Source of the DNA: Psychrobacillus sp044762855
Lineage (GTDB): Bacteria; Bacillota; Bacilli; Bacillales_A; Planococcaceae
Direction: 5' to 3'
DNA length: 64,000 nt
Assembly (NCBI RefSeq): GCF_044762855.1
Contig: NZ_JBIWFB010000001.1
Span: forward strand, 744,001 to 808,000
The position numbers were made by a program, and so were the translations under genes. Below the pieces are notes generated by a model. It saw only the letters and a list, made by a program, of their open reading frames with translations, made no database searches and had not been told where the DNA came from. This document shows positions 43,837-51,560 of the stretch, one piece after another (positions within the stretch are counted from its first letter, which is position 1; each line of letters opens with the position of its first letter).

Positions 43837-45252
43837 ATGGCAAAAACGATAATTGAGAAAATTTGGGATGAACACGTAGTATATGAGGAAGAAGGAAAAC
43901 CAGACCTTCTCTATATCGATTTACACTTACTCCATGAAGTGACATCTCCGCAAGCTTTTGAAGGGTTACGACTAAACAATCGCAAAGTTCGTCGTCCGGA
44001 TCTTTGCTATGCAACGATGGATCACAACGTACCAACTCGTAATAGAGAACAGATTAAAGATGAAATTGCACGCAAGCAAATCAATACATTGCAAGAAAAC
44101 TGCGAAGAATTCGGAATCCCACTTGCCAATATGGACCATCCAGATCAAGGAATCGTGCATATTATCGGCCCAGAGCTTGGTTTAACGCAACCAGGTAAAA
44201 CAATTGTTTGTGGTGATAGCCACACTTCTACTCACGGCGCGTTCGGTGCGATCGCTTTCGGAATTGGAACTAGCGAAGTAGAGCATGTTCTTTCTACGCA
44301 AACACTTTGGCAAGCAAGACCGAAAACGATGGAAATTAAAGTAACAGGCGAACTAGGTTACGGAGTTGCAGCAAAAGATATTATTCTAGCAATTATTTCG
44401 AAATTCGGAATCGATATGGGAACAGGTTATATCGTAGAATACACAGGCGAAGCTATTCGTAAACTATCGATGGAAGAGCGTATGACAATCTGTAATATGT
44501 CTATCGAAGCAGGAGCTCGTGCAGGCTTGATTAGCCCTGATGCGACGACTGTTGAATTCCTAAGAGGTCGCGAACATGTTCCAACTGGTGAAGCTTTTGA
44601 CAAAGAAGCAACACGTTGGTTAGCACTCGCTTCTGACGAAGGTGCAATTTACGATAAAACAGTTGAAATTTCAGCTACTGAAATCGAACCTTTTGTTACT
44701 TGGGGTACAAATCCTTCCATGGGTTCAGGAGTTTCTAACAATATTCCACTTACAACAGATTTCTCAGAAGCAAGCGACCGATCAGCACATGAAAAAGCAC
44801 TTGCTTATATGGGACTAGATGAAGGAATGCCAATAACGGATATCGCTATTAGTAATGTGTTCATTGGCTCTTGTACGAATGCTCGTCTAAGCGATTTACG
44901 CACAGCAGCAAGCGTTATTGAAGGACGTAAAGTACATCCAACTGTAAAAGCAATTGTTGTACCAGGATCACAAACCGTGAAAAAACAAGCAGAACAAGAG
45001 GGCATTGACCGAATTTTCCTTGAAGCAGGATTTGAATGGCGTGAATCTGGATGCAGTATGTGTCTAGCGATGAATGACGACATCGTTCCGGCTGGGGAAC
45101 ATTGTGCTTCTACATCTAACCGTAACTTCGAAGGTCGTCAAGGCGCAGGATCTAGAACACATCTGATGAGCCCAGCAATGGCAGCTGCAGCAGCAATCGA
45201 AGGCCATATTGTAGATATTCGCAAGTTCCAACTAGAATCAGTAGGGGTTTAG
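43837..45252 (+). CDS. leuC: 3-isopropylmalate dehydratase, large subunit
   Basis: LeuC with LeuD isomerises 2- to 3-isopropylmalate using a 4Fe-4S cluster. The 471-residue protein has the aconitase signature DHNVPTRN, CGDSHTSTHGAFGAIAFGIG and the cluster cysteines in FIGSCTNARL and SGCSMCLAMN. AAAGGAG precedes ATG 43837. A perfect hairpin spans its stop codon and a 136-base gap separates it from leuD, unlike the tight spacing elsewhere in the operon. Confidence 0.97.
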   Translation: MAKTIIEKIWDEHVVYEEEGKPDLLYIDLHLLHEVTSPQAFEGLRLNNRKVRRPDLCYATMDHNVPTRNREQIKDEIARKQINTLQENCEEFGIPLANMDHPDQGIVHIIGPELGLTQPGKTIVCGDSHTSTHGAFGAIAFGIGTSEVEHVLSTQTLWQARPKTMEIKVTGELGYGVAAKDIILAIISKFGIDMGTGYIVEYTGEAIRKLSMEERMTICNMSIEAGARAGLISPDATTVEFLRGREHVPTGEAFDKEATRWLALASDEGAIYDKTVEISATEIEPFVTWGTNPSMGSGVSNNIPLTTDFSEASDRSAHEKALAYMGLDEGMPITDIAISNVFIGSCTNARLSDLRTAASVIEGRKVHPTVKAIVVPGSQTVKKQAEQEGIDRIFLEAGFEWRESGCSMCLAMNDDIVPAGEHCASTSNRNFEGRQGAGSRTHLMSPAMAAAAAIEGHIVDIRKFQLESVGV

Positions 45253-45269
45253 ACCCCTACTGATTCTAG
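45232..45269 (+). repeat. Perfect 17-bp hairpin over the leuC stop codon
   Basis: CTAGAATCAGTAGGGGT (45232-45248) and ACCCCTACTGATTCTAG (45253-45269) are exact complements around loop TTAG. The loop includes the TAG stop. There is no T-run, so it is not a standard terminator; it may stabilise or process the leuC end. Confidence 0.8.
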
Positions 45270-45360
45270 TAAGCCTCCGGCGGATGTCACGGATTTTGTA
45301 AAGGAGTTCATCGAACAAGTTCGATGCAAAATCTGGACGCAAATACGCCAAGGCGAATTT
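45270..45360 (+). repeat. Foldable intergenic element between leuC and leuD
   Basis: The gap contains AAGCCTCCGGCGG, ATTTTG at 45294-45299 that pairs with CAAAAT at 45328-45333, and a perfect inner hairpin CATCGAAC (45312) with GTTCGATG (45322). It reads like a dispersed structured repeat inserted into the operon; only this copy is in the window. Confidence 0.5.
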
Positions 45361-45388
45361 GATTTAGAATGCGTAAGGAGGAAAAACG

Positions 45389-45970
45389 ATGGAGCCTATT
45401 AATGAAGTAAAAAGTGTCATTACCCCTTTAAATCAAAAAAACGTCGATACCGACCAAATTATTTCGAAAGAATTTCTAAAAAGAATCGAGCGCACAGGTT
45501 TCGGTAAGTACTTGTTTTATCACTGGCGCTTTGATGCTGAAGGAAATTCAATTCAAGACTTTGTGCTAAACGATGCACGTTATAAAGATTCTACTATTTT
45601 AGTAGCGCATGATAACTTCGGATGTGGATCATCACGTGAGCACGCTCCGTGGGCAATTCTTGACTATGGTTTCCGCGTAGTCATCGCTCCAAGTTTCGCG
45701 GATATTTTTTATAATAACTGCATGAAAAATGGAATTCTTCCTATTAAATTGTCTGTAGACGAAGTGGAAGCTATTTTGAGTAAAGAAGAATATAAGGTAG
45801 AAGTAAATTTAGAAGAACAAACGGTAACAGGAGCGGACGGTGCTGTCTATTCATTTGACATTGATCCGTACCAAAAGAAAATGCTTCTAAATGGATGGGA
45901 TGAAATTTCATTGACCTTCCAATATGAAGATCATATTCAAGCTTTTGAAAACAAAAAATTAGCAAACTAG
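45389..45970 (+). CDS. leuD: 3-isopropylmalate dehydratase, small subunit
   Basis: A 193-residue LeuD with the swivel-domain motifs NVDTDQIISKEFLKRI and DNFGCGSSREHAPWAI. It completes the LeuCD enzyme. GTAAGGAGG precedes ATG 45389. Confidence 0.96.
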   Translation: MEPINEVKSVITPLNQKNVDTDQIISKEFLKRIERTGFGKYLFYHWRFDAEGNSIQDFVLNDARYKDSTILVAHDNFGCGSSREHAPWAILDYGFRVVIAPSFADIFYNNCMKNGILPIKLSVDEVEAILSKEEYKVEVNLEEQTVTGADGAVYSFDIDPYQKKMLLNGWDEISLTFQYEDHIQAFENKKLAN

Positions 45971-46041
45971 GAGATGGTTTTGTTGGGAATTCATACGACA
46001 CTGTAGGTTTATTTGAAGCATCAGAAAAAGTAGCGGAGTTC

Positions 46042-46971
46042 GTGCATCGTACACCATGTAAAATGTCGACTACATTAAACGAAATGACGGGTAAGCAAGT
46101 ATACTTGAAATTAGAGAATTTGCAAAAAACAGGTTCATTTAAAATAAGAGGTGCGATGAATAAGGTATCACAGCTAACGGAGGCAGAGTGCGAGAAAGGA
46201 TTAATCGCCGCTTCCGCAGGGAATCACGCACAAGGAGTTGCCTATGCTGGCAAAGCACGCTGTATTCCGGTAACGATTTACATGCCGATTGGTACACCGG
46301 AAACGAAAGTAAACGCCACAAAAGGATATGGAGCTACAGTAAAGCTAGTCGGACAAAATTTCGACGAAGCCTATGTTGCGGCAAGAGAAGAACAGCTTCG
46401 AACAGGGGCAACGTTCATCCATCCATTCGACGATTTAGCCATTATCGAAGGTCAAGCGACAGTTGCGATGGAAATGCTGCAGCAAAGTCCAGGAATCGAT
46501 ACCATTGTCGTTCCAGCGGGGGGCGGTGGTTTACTCGCAGGCACTTTACTTGCTGTGAAATCGACCCGTCCGGATATCCGTGTCATTGGCGTGCAACCAG
46601 CAAACTCACCTGCCATTGCTACTGCTTTTAAAGGAAAAAATGGGGGACTCATCCCATTCCAAGGCAAAACAATCGCAGAAGGCATCAACGTGAGAGTACC
46701 AGGCAAGCTGACGATGAACATTATTCACTCTCTCGTCGACGACATCATCACAGTATCGGAAGCAGAAATTGCATCTGCAATCCTCTTCATGCTCGAACGC
46801 GAAAAAACACTTATTGAAGGTGCTGGAGCCGCAGCAGTAGCGGCAGTGTTGAACCACCACATGCCATCCGCATCACGAAATATAGGAATTATCGTAAGCG
46901 GAGGGAACTTTGACATCAGTAAACTCGCTGAATGCCAGCAAATGTCGTTCCAAGTTCCATTAGCAAAATAA
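46042..46971 (+). CDS. ilvA: Threonine dehydratase, short form, with a doubtful N-terminus
   Basis: IlvA deaminates threonine to 2-ketobutyrate for isoleucine. The PLP lysine lies in LENLQKTGSFKIRGA, the glycine loop in VVPAGGGGLLAG. Only about 310-330 residues are present, so the C-terminal isoleucine-sensing domain of the 422-residue B. subtilis enzyme is missing. The frame clearly extends upstream of GTG 46042 (YDTVGLFEASEKVAEFVHRTP) to about 45988, but no standard start exists there. The ribosome site AGGAG at 45969 and TTG codons at 45980/45983 are in another frame. One extra G in the GGG at 45985-45987 would join them, so either a homopolymer error or a real frameshift is likely. Confidence 0.82.
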   Translation: MHRTPCKMSTTLNEMTGKQVYLKLENLQKTGSFKIRGAMNKVSQLTEAECEKGLIAASAGNHAQGVAYAGKARCIPVTIYMPIGTPETKVNATKGYGATVKLVGQNFDEAYVAAREEQLRTGATFIHPFDDLAIIEGQATVAMEMLQQSPGIDTIVVPAGGGGLLAGTLLAVKSTRPDIRVIGVQPANSPAIATAFKGKNGGLIPFQGKTIAEGINVRVPGKLTMNIIHSLVDDIITVSEAEIASAILFMLEREKTLIEGAGAAAVAAVLNHHMPSASRNIGIIVSGGNFDISKLAECQQMSFQVPLAK

Positions 46972-46980
46972 ACTATTATC

Positions 46981-47016
46981 AAACCACTAGTCTATGAGTA
47001 GGCTAGTGGTTTTTTT
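46981..47016 (+). terminator. Intrinsic terminator of the ilv-leu operon
   Basis: AAACCACTAG (46981-46990) pairs with CTAGTGGTTT (47003-47012), followed by more T. A 21-bp repeat array begins 16 bases later. Confidence 0.9.
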
Positions 47017-47032
47017 GCGCGTGGCGGGAGAT

Positions 47033-47220
47033 CTTGCGATTTGGGAAGGCTATTTTGCGATTCGGAGGCAGTATCTTGCGATTCCACCCCTCAATCTTGC
47101 GATAAAGAGAGGTTACCTTGCGATTCCACCCCTCAATCTTGCGATAAAGAGAGGTTACCTTGCGATTCACCATTCCTATCTTGTGATTAGGGGAAACTGT
47201 TCCAATATCTTACGATTTTC
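47033..47220 (+). repeat. 21-bp phased array, CTTGCGATT family, eight units plus one off-phase
   Basis: Core starts lie at 47033, 47054, 47075, 47096, 47117, 47138, 47159 and 47180, each exactly 21 bases apart; a ninth core (CTTACGATTTTC) is at 47209. Consensus is CTTGCGATT plus 12 variable bases. Units 3-4 and 5-6 form an exact 42-bp tandem duplication (47075-47116 and 47117-47158), which shows recent expansion. Confidence 0.9.
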
Positions 47221-47261
47221 AATAAATCAAGTATCTTTTATCCAATCCTCATTTCATCTAC

Positions 47262-47306
47262 TTGACTTTCATAAGTAACTAAAATATAATTACTTACGAA
47301 AAGTAA
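47262..47306 (+). promoter_or_regulatory. Sigma-A promoter and repeated operator of catE
   Basis: TTGACT at 47262-47267, a 17-base spacer and TATAAT at 47285-47290. Three alternating half-sites overlap it: AAGTAAC at 47273, TTACTT at 47290, AAGTAAC at 47301. Such palindromes fit a DUF24/MarR-type repressor like CatR or YodB, which control catE in B. subtilis; the identity of the regulator is inference. Confidence 0.65.
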
Positions 47307-47328
47307 CTTAAAAAGAGGAGAATATTAA

Positions 47329-48174
47329 ATGAAATATCATAATAAACCATACACTTTCGTAGAACTAGTGGAATTAAAAGTAATGAACTTAGAAGAATCA
47401 CTTGCATTTTATCAACAAGTAGTAGGATTTAAAGTATTGGAAAAACAAGAGAACCAAGCACTTCTAACAGCTGATGGGAAAACAGCATTACTTTCCCTTG
47501 AGCAACGACCAGACTTCGAACCAAAAAACCAAAAAACAACTGGTCTATATCATTTCGCATTATTACTTCCTACACGTGCGGATCTAGGTGCAGTATTAAA
47601 ACATTTTATCGAAATCAATATTCGAGTTGGAGCGGGAGATCACTTAGTAAGTGAGGCTCTTTACTTAAATGACCCAGATGGTAACGGCATTGAAATTTAT
47701 AGCGACCGCCCAGATACAGAGTGGAAATGGAATGGTGAACATGTTGCAATGGACACACTTCAAATCGATGCGCAAAGTATTTTAGCGGAAGGCGCAAGCA
47801 CTAAGTGGGAAGGTCTACCAGCAGGCACTGTAATGGGACATATTCATTTACATGTTGCAGATTTACAAGCTGCTGAAAAATTTTACAATGCATTAGGACT
47901 TGAAGTTGTTACTCCATACCCAGGTGCATTATTCATGGCGACAGGGAAATACCATCACCATATCGGGATGAACACATGGGCGGGCGTTGGAGCACCGGCT
48001 GCTGCGGATAATATTGTAGGATTAGAAGCTTTTACTTTAGTTTATCCAAGCAATGAAGTATTAAATACGGCAATTGAAAACTTGAAAAAAATTGGAGCAC
48101 CACTTACAGAAGAAAATGGTATCTCCATTACAAATGATCCATCACAAAATAAAATAAAACTAATCGTCAAATAA
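47329..48174 (+). CDS. catE: CatE-like catechol 2,3-dioxygenase (glyoxalase/VOC family)
   Basis: A 281-residue protein with two glyoxalase modules: ELKVMNLEESLAFYQQVVGF at the start of the first and GHIHLHVADLQAAEKFYNAL at the start of the second, with metal ligands expected at H165 or H167 region and E in DPDGNGIEIYSDRP. B. subtilis CatE ring-opens catechol and protects against quinones. The substrate here is inferred from size and similarity. AAGAGGAG precedes ATG 47329. It appears to be a single-gene transcript. Confidence 0.8.
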   Translation: MKYHNKPYTFVELVELKVMNLEESLAFYQQVVGFKVLEKQENQALLTADGKTALLSLEQRPDFEPKNQKTTGLYHFALLLPTRADLGAVLKHFIEINIRVGAGDHLVSEALYLNDPDGNGIEIYSDRPDTEWKWNGEHVAMDTLQIDAQSILAEGASTKWEGLPAGTVMGHIHLHVADLQAAEKFYNALGLEVVTPYPGALFMATGKYHHHIGMNTWAGVGAPAAADNIVGLEAFTLVYPSNEVLNTAIENLKKIGAPLTEENGISITNDPSQNKIKLIVK

Positions 48175-48176
48175 TT

Positions 48177-48208
48177 AAAGGGCGCCTTCGATTAGGCGCT
48201 CTTTTCAA
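48177..48208 (+). terminator. Intrinsic terminator of catE
   Basis: AAAGGGCGCC (48177-48186) pairs with GGCGCTCTTT (48195-48204) with one wobble. Confidence 0.8.
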
Positions 48209-48284
48209 TATAATAAAATCCAAATAAAGGATGCCGGCAATCAGTTTCCAGTGAAAGCAACCTTTCCTCCCCCATAAGCAATCA
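48205..48284 (-). repeat. Degraded reverse-strand array of the TTAGTTGCTTTC family
   Basis: On the reverse strand TTGC cores end at 48278, 48257 and 48237 (21 and 20 bases apart): GATTGCTTATG, GGTTGCTTTCAC, GATTGCCGGC. They are followed, 21 bases on, by TTGGATTTTATT and TTGAAAAG, matching the closing block of the 52.4-kb array. The copy is decayed, so confidence is moderate. Confidence 0.5.
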
Positions 48285-48286
48285 AT

Positions 48287-48560
48287 CACTCCACCAAGAC
48301 TAAATCTTCTCCCTCATTCCCTCTATTTATATACAATTTCCACTGATCACCATTCGACAAATTATTCTTATTCGACAATACAAAATAACAGACAGATTTT
48401 ATGTAGAAAAAACATGAATAATTTTATTTTCATTTTACATATTCAAGCAGAAAACGACATTGTATATAAGGTTGTTAAGACATAATTTTTCTGTTTGTAA
48501 AGTTACTGTAAAGTTTTGAGAAAGACGCTCTAAACGGCGGTATAATATGCTATATTTCCA
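48287..48560 (+). other. AT-rich intergenic stretch upstream of a chemoreceptor
   Basis: No gene is visible. TATAAT at 48542-48547 with a loosely placed TTGAGA 19 bases upstream is the only promoter-like pair. Confidence 0.35.
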
Positions 48561-48580
48561 AGTGGGAGGTCTCATTACCT

Positions 48581-50269
48581 ATGAAAAAATGGTCTAGAAT
48601 TCCACTGAGAACGAAGTATTTAATTGCAATTATTAGTTCTTTTATCTTATTCGGCATTATGACAGTGTTATTAATTGTTCAAGTGATTCACAATCAAAAA
48701 CTGTCCGATAAGTTAGAGGTATCATCTGAAAATGTCGAGAACGCAGATATTATGCGGGCAGAGGTAGCTAGTTTATACATAGCGATTTCCCTTTTTGCGG
48801 GTGACCCGTTAGAGGAATTCGACAAAGACTATGAAGCAAAGAAAACCAATCTGGCAGAGCTAGTACCGACAGCAAGTAATCGAATGGCGCATATTGATTG
48901 GGAAAACTTCACAAAAACATTGAATAGTATTCAAACGACTTATGAAAGCAATTTAAAAAAATCAGTTGTTAATAAAGAAAATGTTGCCAAACGTCGCCAG
49001 CTTCAATCGATCAATGAAAAATATAATGTATTGATCGAAATGCTTGATGCGACGAGAGAGCGAGAGTCCAATAATCGCCAATTAATAATCGATGATATGA
49101 ATGCAAGTCAGCAAAATACGATAGTCATAGTAGTTGCTTCTTTCTTAATAGCTGGGCTGTTCTCAATCATTTTATTGTTGCTGACAAACCGACAAATAAG
49201 AAATCAACTTTCCAATGTAGCATCATCAGCTAAAGAAATTTCGAAAGGAAATTTACTAGTGAAGCCGATACATATTTCGACAAAAGATGAAATCGGCGAA
49301 GTATCGATGGCGATGAATGAAATGAAAAACAATCTAACCGAAATGGTTGAAATGATTAAACTAACTGCTGAAAAGTTAAGTATCGATAGTACTACATTAA
49401 AAGGATATTCTGAGGAAACAGTAGAGAGTTCCAATATCGTACAATTAGCAATCAATGAAACTAGTGTAAGTATGGTGGAGCAAAAAGAAGCGTCGATTGG
49501 AATTCGGGCATTTCTAGAGGAATTTTCACGAACATTTGAAAGTGTATCTGAAAAAGCAGTGGCATTAAATAATCATGCGTCAGTTGCAGTAGAAGTAGCT
49601 GATGCGAGTGCGGATGCGATGAAAAAAGCAGCAGCGGAAGCGGCACATTTACGTTCTTTATTCAAAGCAGCAGATAAAGAAAGAAAATTATTACAAGAGA
49701 GAACGGAAGAAATCGCAAGAATGACCTCTATCGTGCAATCTATTTCTAAACAAACAAATTTACTCGCTTTAAATGCCGGAATAGAAGCTGCGAGATCCGG
49801 TATACATGGAAAAGGTTTTGCTGTCGTTGCAGAGGAAGTAAAAAAACTGGCTGATGAAGTGTCGGTTACAGCAAATACGATTAACAGCATTTCCAACTCT
49901 ATTTCACATCAAGGACAGGAAATGGAAATGGTTTTTGCAGAAGGGCTTTCTACATCCAAAAATAATGCAACTTCATTCCAGCTATTACATGAAAAATTTG
50001 ATACTATTGTGTCTTTTATTCGCGAATCCAAAAACCAAAACGATCATATGACAGATTCGATTAGGACAATCGAACAGGAAAAAAATATGTCAGAAAAACT
50101 AATTTTTGAGTTAACAGAATCGATCGAAGCAAATACCACCCAAATGGAACAAACCGTAGAATTGCTAGTATCCAATGTTCAAACGATTGAGTCCTTGTCA
50201 GCGTTAATAAGCGATATTAGTGAACAAGCAATGATATTAGAAGCTTCAACGGCACGTTTCGTTGTATAA
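48581..50269 (+). CDS. Methyl-accepting chemotaxis protein with atypical signalling tip
   Basis: A 562-residue receptor: TM1 about 12-36, helical extracellular domain, TM2 about 183-204 (TIVIVVASFLIAGLFSIILLL), HAMP, and a signalling domain whose tip reads SISKQTNLLALNAGIEAARSGIHGKGFAVVAEEVKKLADEV. The tip lysine and the changed glycines differ from the two tandem receptors, so it belongs to another receptor class. GGGAGG precedes ATG 48581. Confidence 0.9.
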   Translation: MKKWSRIPLRTKYLIAIISSFILFGIMTVLLIVQVIHNQKLSDKLEVSSENVENADIMRAEVASLYIAISLFAGDPLEEFDKDYEAKKTNLAELVPTASNRMAHIDWENFTKTLNSIQTTYESNLKKSVVNKENVAKRRQLQSINEKYNVLIEMLDATRERESNNRQLIIDDMNASQQNTIVIVVASFLIAGLFSIILLLLTNRQIRNQLSNVASSAKEISKGNLLVKPIHISTKDEIGEVSMAMNEMKNNLTEMVEMIKLTAEKLSIDSTTLKGYSEETVESSNIVQLAINETSVSMVEQKEASIGIRAFLEEFSRTFESVSEKAVALNNHASVAVEVADASADAMKKAAAEAAHLRSLFKAADKERKLLQERTEEIARMTSIVQSISKQTNLLALNAGIEAARSGIHGKGFAVVAEEVKKLADEVSVTANTINSISNSISHQGQEMEMVFAEGLSTSKNNATSFQLLHEKFDTIVSFIRESKNQNDHMTDSIRTIEQEKNMSEKLIFELTESIEANTTQMEQTVELLVSNVQTIESLSALISDISEQAMILEASTARFVV

Positions 50270-50273
50270 TTTC

Positions 50274-50315
50274 AGCCCAAAAAGTCTTGATAACAGACTT
50301 TTTGGGCTTTTTCTT
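50274..50315 (+). terminator. Intrinsic terminator after the third chemoreceptor
   Basis: AGCCCAAAAAGTCT (50274-50287) pairs perfectly with AGACTTTTTGGGCT (50295-50308), followed by TTTTC. Confidence 0.9.
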
Positions 50316-50408
50316 TTCAATTAAGTAATATTCGACCTCTTTGTAATATAATTGTTACACAAATGTAAAATTCGGAGGTTCTAAAGCGTGATAAGATGAA
50401 TTTAGATA

Positions 50409-50423
50409 ATTTTTCTGAAAATT
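50409..50423 (+). promoter_or_regulatory. CodY box before an NlpC/P60 gene
   Basis: ATTTTTCTGAAAATT matches the CodY consensus at 14 of 15 positions, 22 bases before the start codon. Repression by CodY in rich conditions is the expected effect. No clear promoter is identified. Confidence 0.65.
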
Positions 50424-50444
50424 TTAGTCGCTCGGAGGAACATG

Positions 50445-50939
50445 ATGAATTACAAATCTATGTCGCAAAAAGTCATTGCTATATTCATATTATCTATACT
50501 ATTAGTTACAGCACCATTCGCAGGAAATACTGAGGCAGCAAGTTCAGTAGACTCAAAAGAATTAGTAGCAACAGCTAAAAACTTAATAGGGATTAAATAT
50601 CGCAGCGGTGGAACTACAAAAGCAGGATTTGATTGTTCAGGATTTGTAAGCTATGTGTATGATGGTTTAGGTGTCAGTCTACCTCGTAGTTCATCAGGTA
50701 TGCATGCATCAGGTTCTAAAGTAGAGAAGGCTGATTTAGTATCTGGAGATTTGGTTTTCTTCAATACAACAGGTAAAGGCGTTTCACATGTTGGTATATA
50801 CATAGGTGACGGTAAGTTTATCCATTCATCGACTTCTCAAGGCGTGAAAATCGATAAATTGAACGACCCACATTATTGGGGAAAACGCTATGTAGGAGCT
50901 AAACGAGTGACGGATGTAACAGTAGCTACAAACAAATAA
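50445..50939 (+). CDS. Secreted NlpC/P60 cell-wall endopeptidase
   Basis: A 164-residue protein made of a signal peptide (to about residue 32, IFILSILLVTAPFAGNTEAA) and a single NlpC/P60 domain. The triad is visible as C64 (GFDCSGF), H115 (VSHVGIYIG) and H127 (FIHSS). It has no wall-binding domain. ATG 50445 is favoured over 50442 by spacing from GGAGG. A near-perfect CodY site sits just upstream. The likely substrate is the D-Glu to diaminopimelate bond. Confidence 0.88.
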   Translation: MNYKSMSQKVIAIFILSILLVTAPFAGNTEAASSVDSKELVATAKNLIGIKYRSGGTTKAGFDCSGFVSYVYDGLGVSLPRSSSGMHASGSKVEKADLVSGDLVFFNTTGKGVSHVGIYIGDGKFIHSSTSQGVKIDKLNDPHYWGKRYVGAKRVTDVTVATNK

Positions 50940-50946
50940 ACATATA

Positions 50947-50991
50947 CAAGAGCGCTCTATCGTATAATTGACGATAGGGCGTTCTTTTTAG
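50947..50991 (+). terminator. Intrinsic terminator after the NlpC/P60 gene
   Basis: AAGAGCGCTCTATCGT (50948-50963) pairs with ACGATAGGGCGTTCTT (50971-50986) with two wobbles, then T-rich. Confidence 0.9.
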
Positions 50992-51068
50992 TTAAAATGT
51001 AATTGAAAAAAATGTGGCCCGAAGTCATAATGGAGTAAAAGTGATTCAAAGTAAAGGGGAGATAAAAT

Positions 51069-51449
51069 ATGCACTATAAAAGAAAAGAATCCTTCCGCTA
51101 TACCTTTACTGAACCGTGTGAAGCAACTTTTCGATTAATAAAAGATGCATCAGGATTAACAGCACAAGAAATATCCAAAAAAGGGACTTGTAAAATTATC
51201 GATATAAGTCCACATGGCTTGAAAATGTTTACCGAATTTTCCATTGCAATCGATAAACAGCTTCATGTAGAACTTCATTTTACAATAGACGAATCACCGA
51301 TTAATTTAGTGGGTGAGTTTGTTTGGTCACACAAAAAATTGGATGGGTATGAATATGGTATTAACCTCCCTTCTGATATTAATACAGAGCAATTAATTAT
51401 TAGTGAATTAAAAAGCCTTCGTAGAAAATCGATGAACTTAGAAAAGTAA
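51069..51449 (+). CDS. PilZ domain protein, probable c-di-GMP effector
   Basis: A 126-residue single-domain PilZ protein. The N-terminal basic motif KRKESFRY and the downstream DISPHG (D/NxSxxG) are the usual c-di-GMP contacts, followed by the beta-barrel strands LHVELHF, INLVGEFVWSHK and YEYGINL. The first motif is spaced slightly unlike RxxxR, so binding should be tested. It probably links c-di-GMP to motility. AAGGGGAG precedes ATG 51069. Confidence 0.78.
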   Translation: MHYKRKESFRYTFTEPCEATFRLIKDASGLTAQEISKKGTCKIIDISPHGLKMFTEFSIAIDKQLHVELHFTIDESPINLVGEFVWSHKKLDGYEYGINLPSDINTEQLIISELKSLRRKSMNLEK

Positions 51450-51496
51450 AGATTATTACATCATTCGACAAAAAATAAATAAATTCTTAAAAGTAA

Positions 51497-51526
51497 GAAG
51501 GATATTTCGGATGGGATGTTGAATCA
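51497..51526 (+). promoter_or_regulatory. Sigma-H promoter of hpf
   Basis: GAAGGATAT at 51497-51505 fits the sigma-H -35 consensus RNAGGAWWW fully, and GTTGAATCA at 51518-51526 fits RNNGAATWW with one mismatch, spaced 12 bases. hpf (yvyD) of B. subtilis is sigma-H and sigma-B controlled. Confidence 0.7.
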
Positions 51527-51560
51527 TATATATAGAGTTAAATTTAAAGGAGGAGTTTTC

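Noticed and set aside
45232..45269. Rho-independent terminator after leuC
   Set aside because: The hairpin is perfect but is followed by AAGCCTCC and no T-run, and leuD downstream must be co-expressed.
46188..46631. 147-codon forward frame inside ilvA
   Set aside because: It is the +1 shadow of the conserved threonine dehydratase and has an arginine- and serine-rich composition typical of shifted frames.
47033..47220. CRISPR array
   Set aside because: The repeated core is about 9 bases and the spacers about 12, far shorter than CRISPR units; no cas genes are present and spacers are partly repeated.
46994..47278. A 94-codon frame with a seven-residue repeat (LAI-x4)
   Set aside because: It begins in the loop of the ilv-leu terminator, has no ribosome site, and its heptads are only the translation of the 21-bp DNA array. 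The sister family of arrays contains stop codons in phase.
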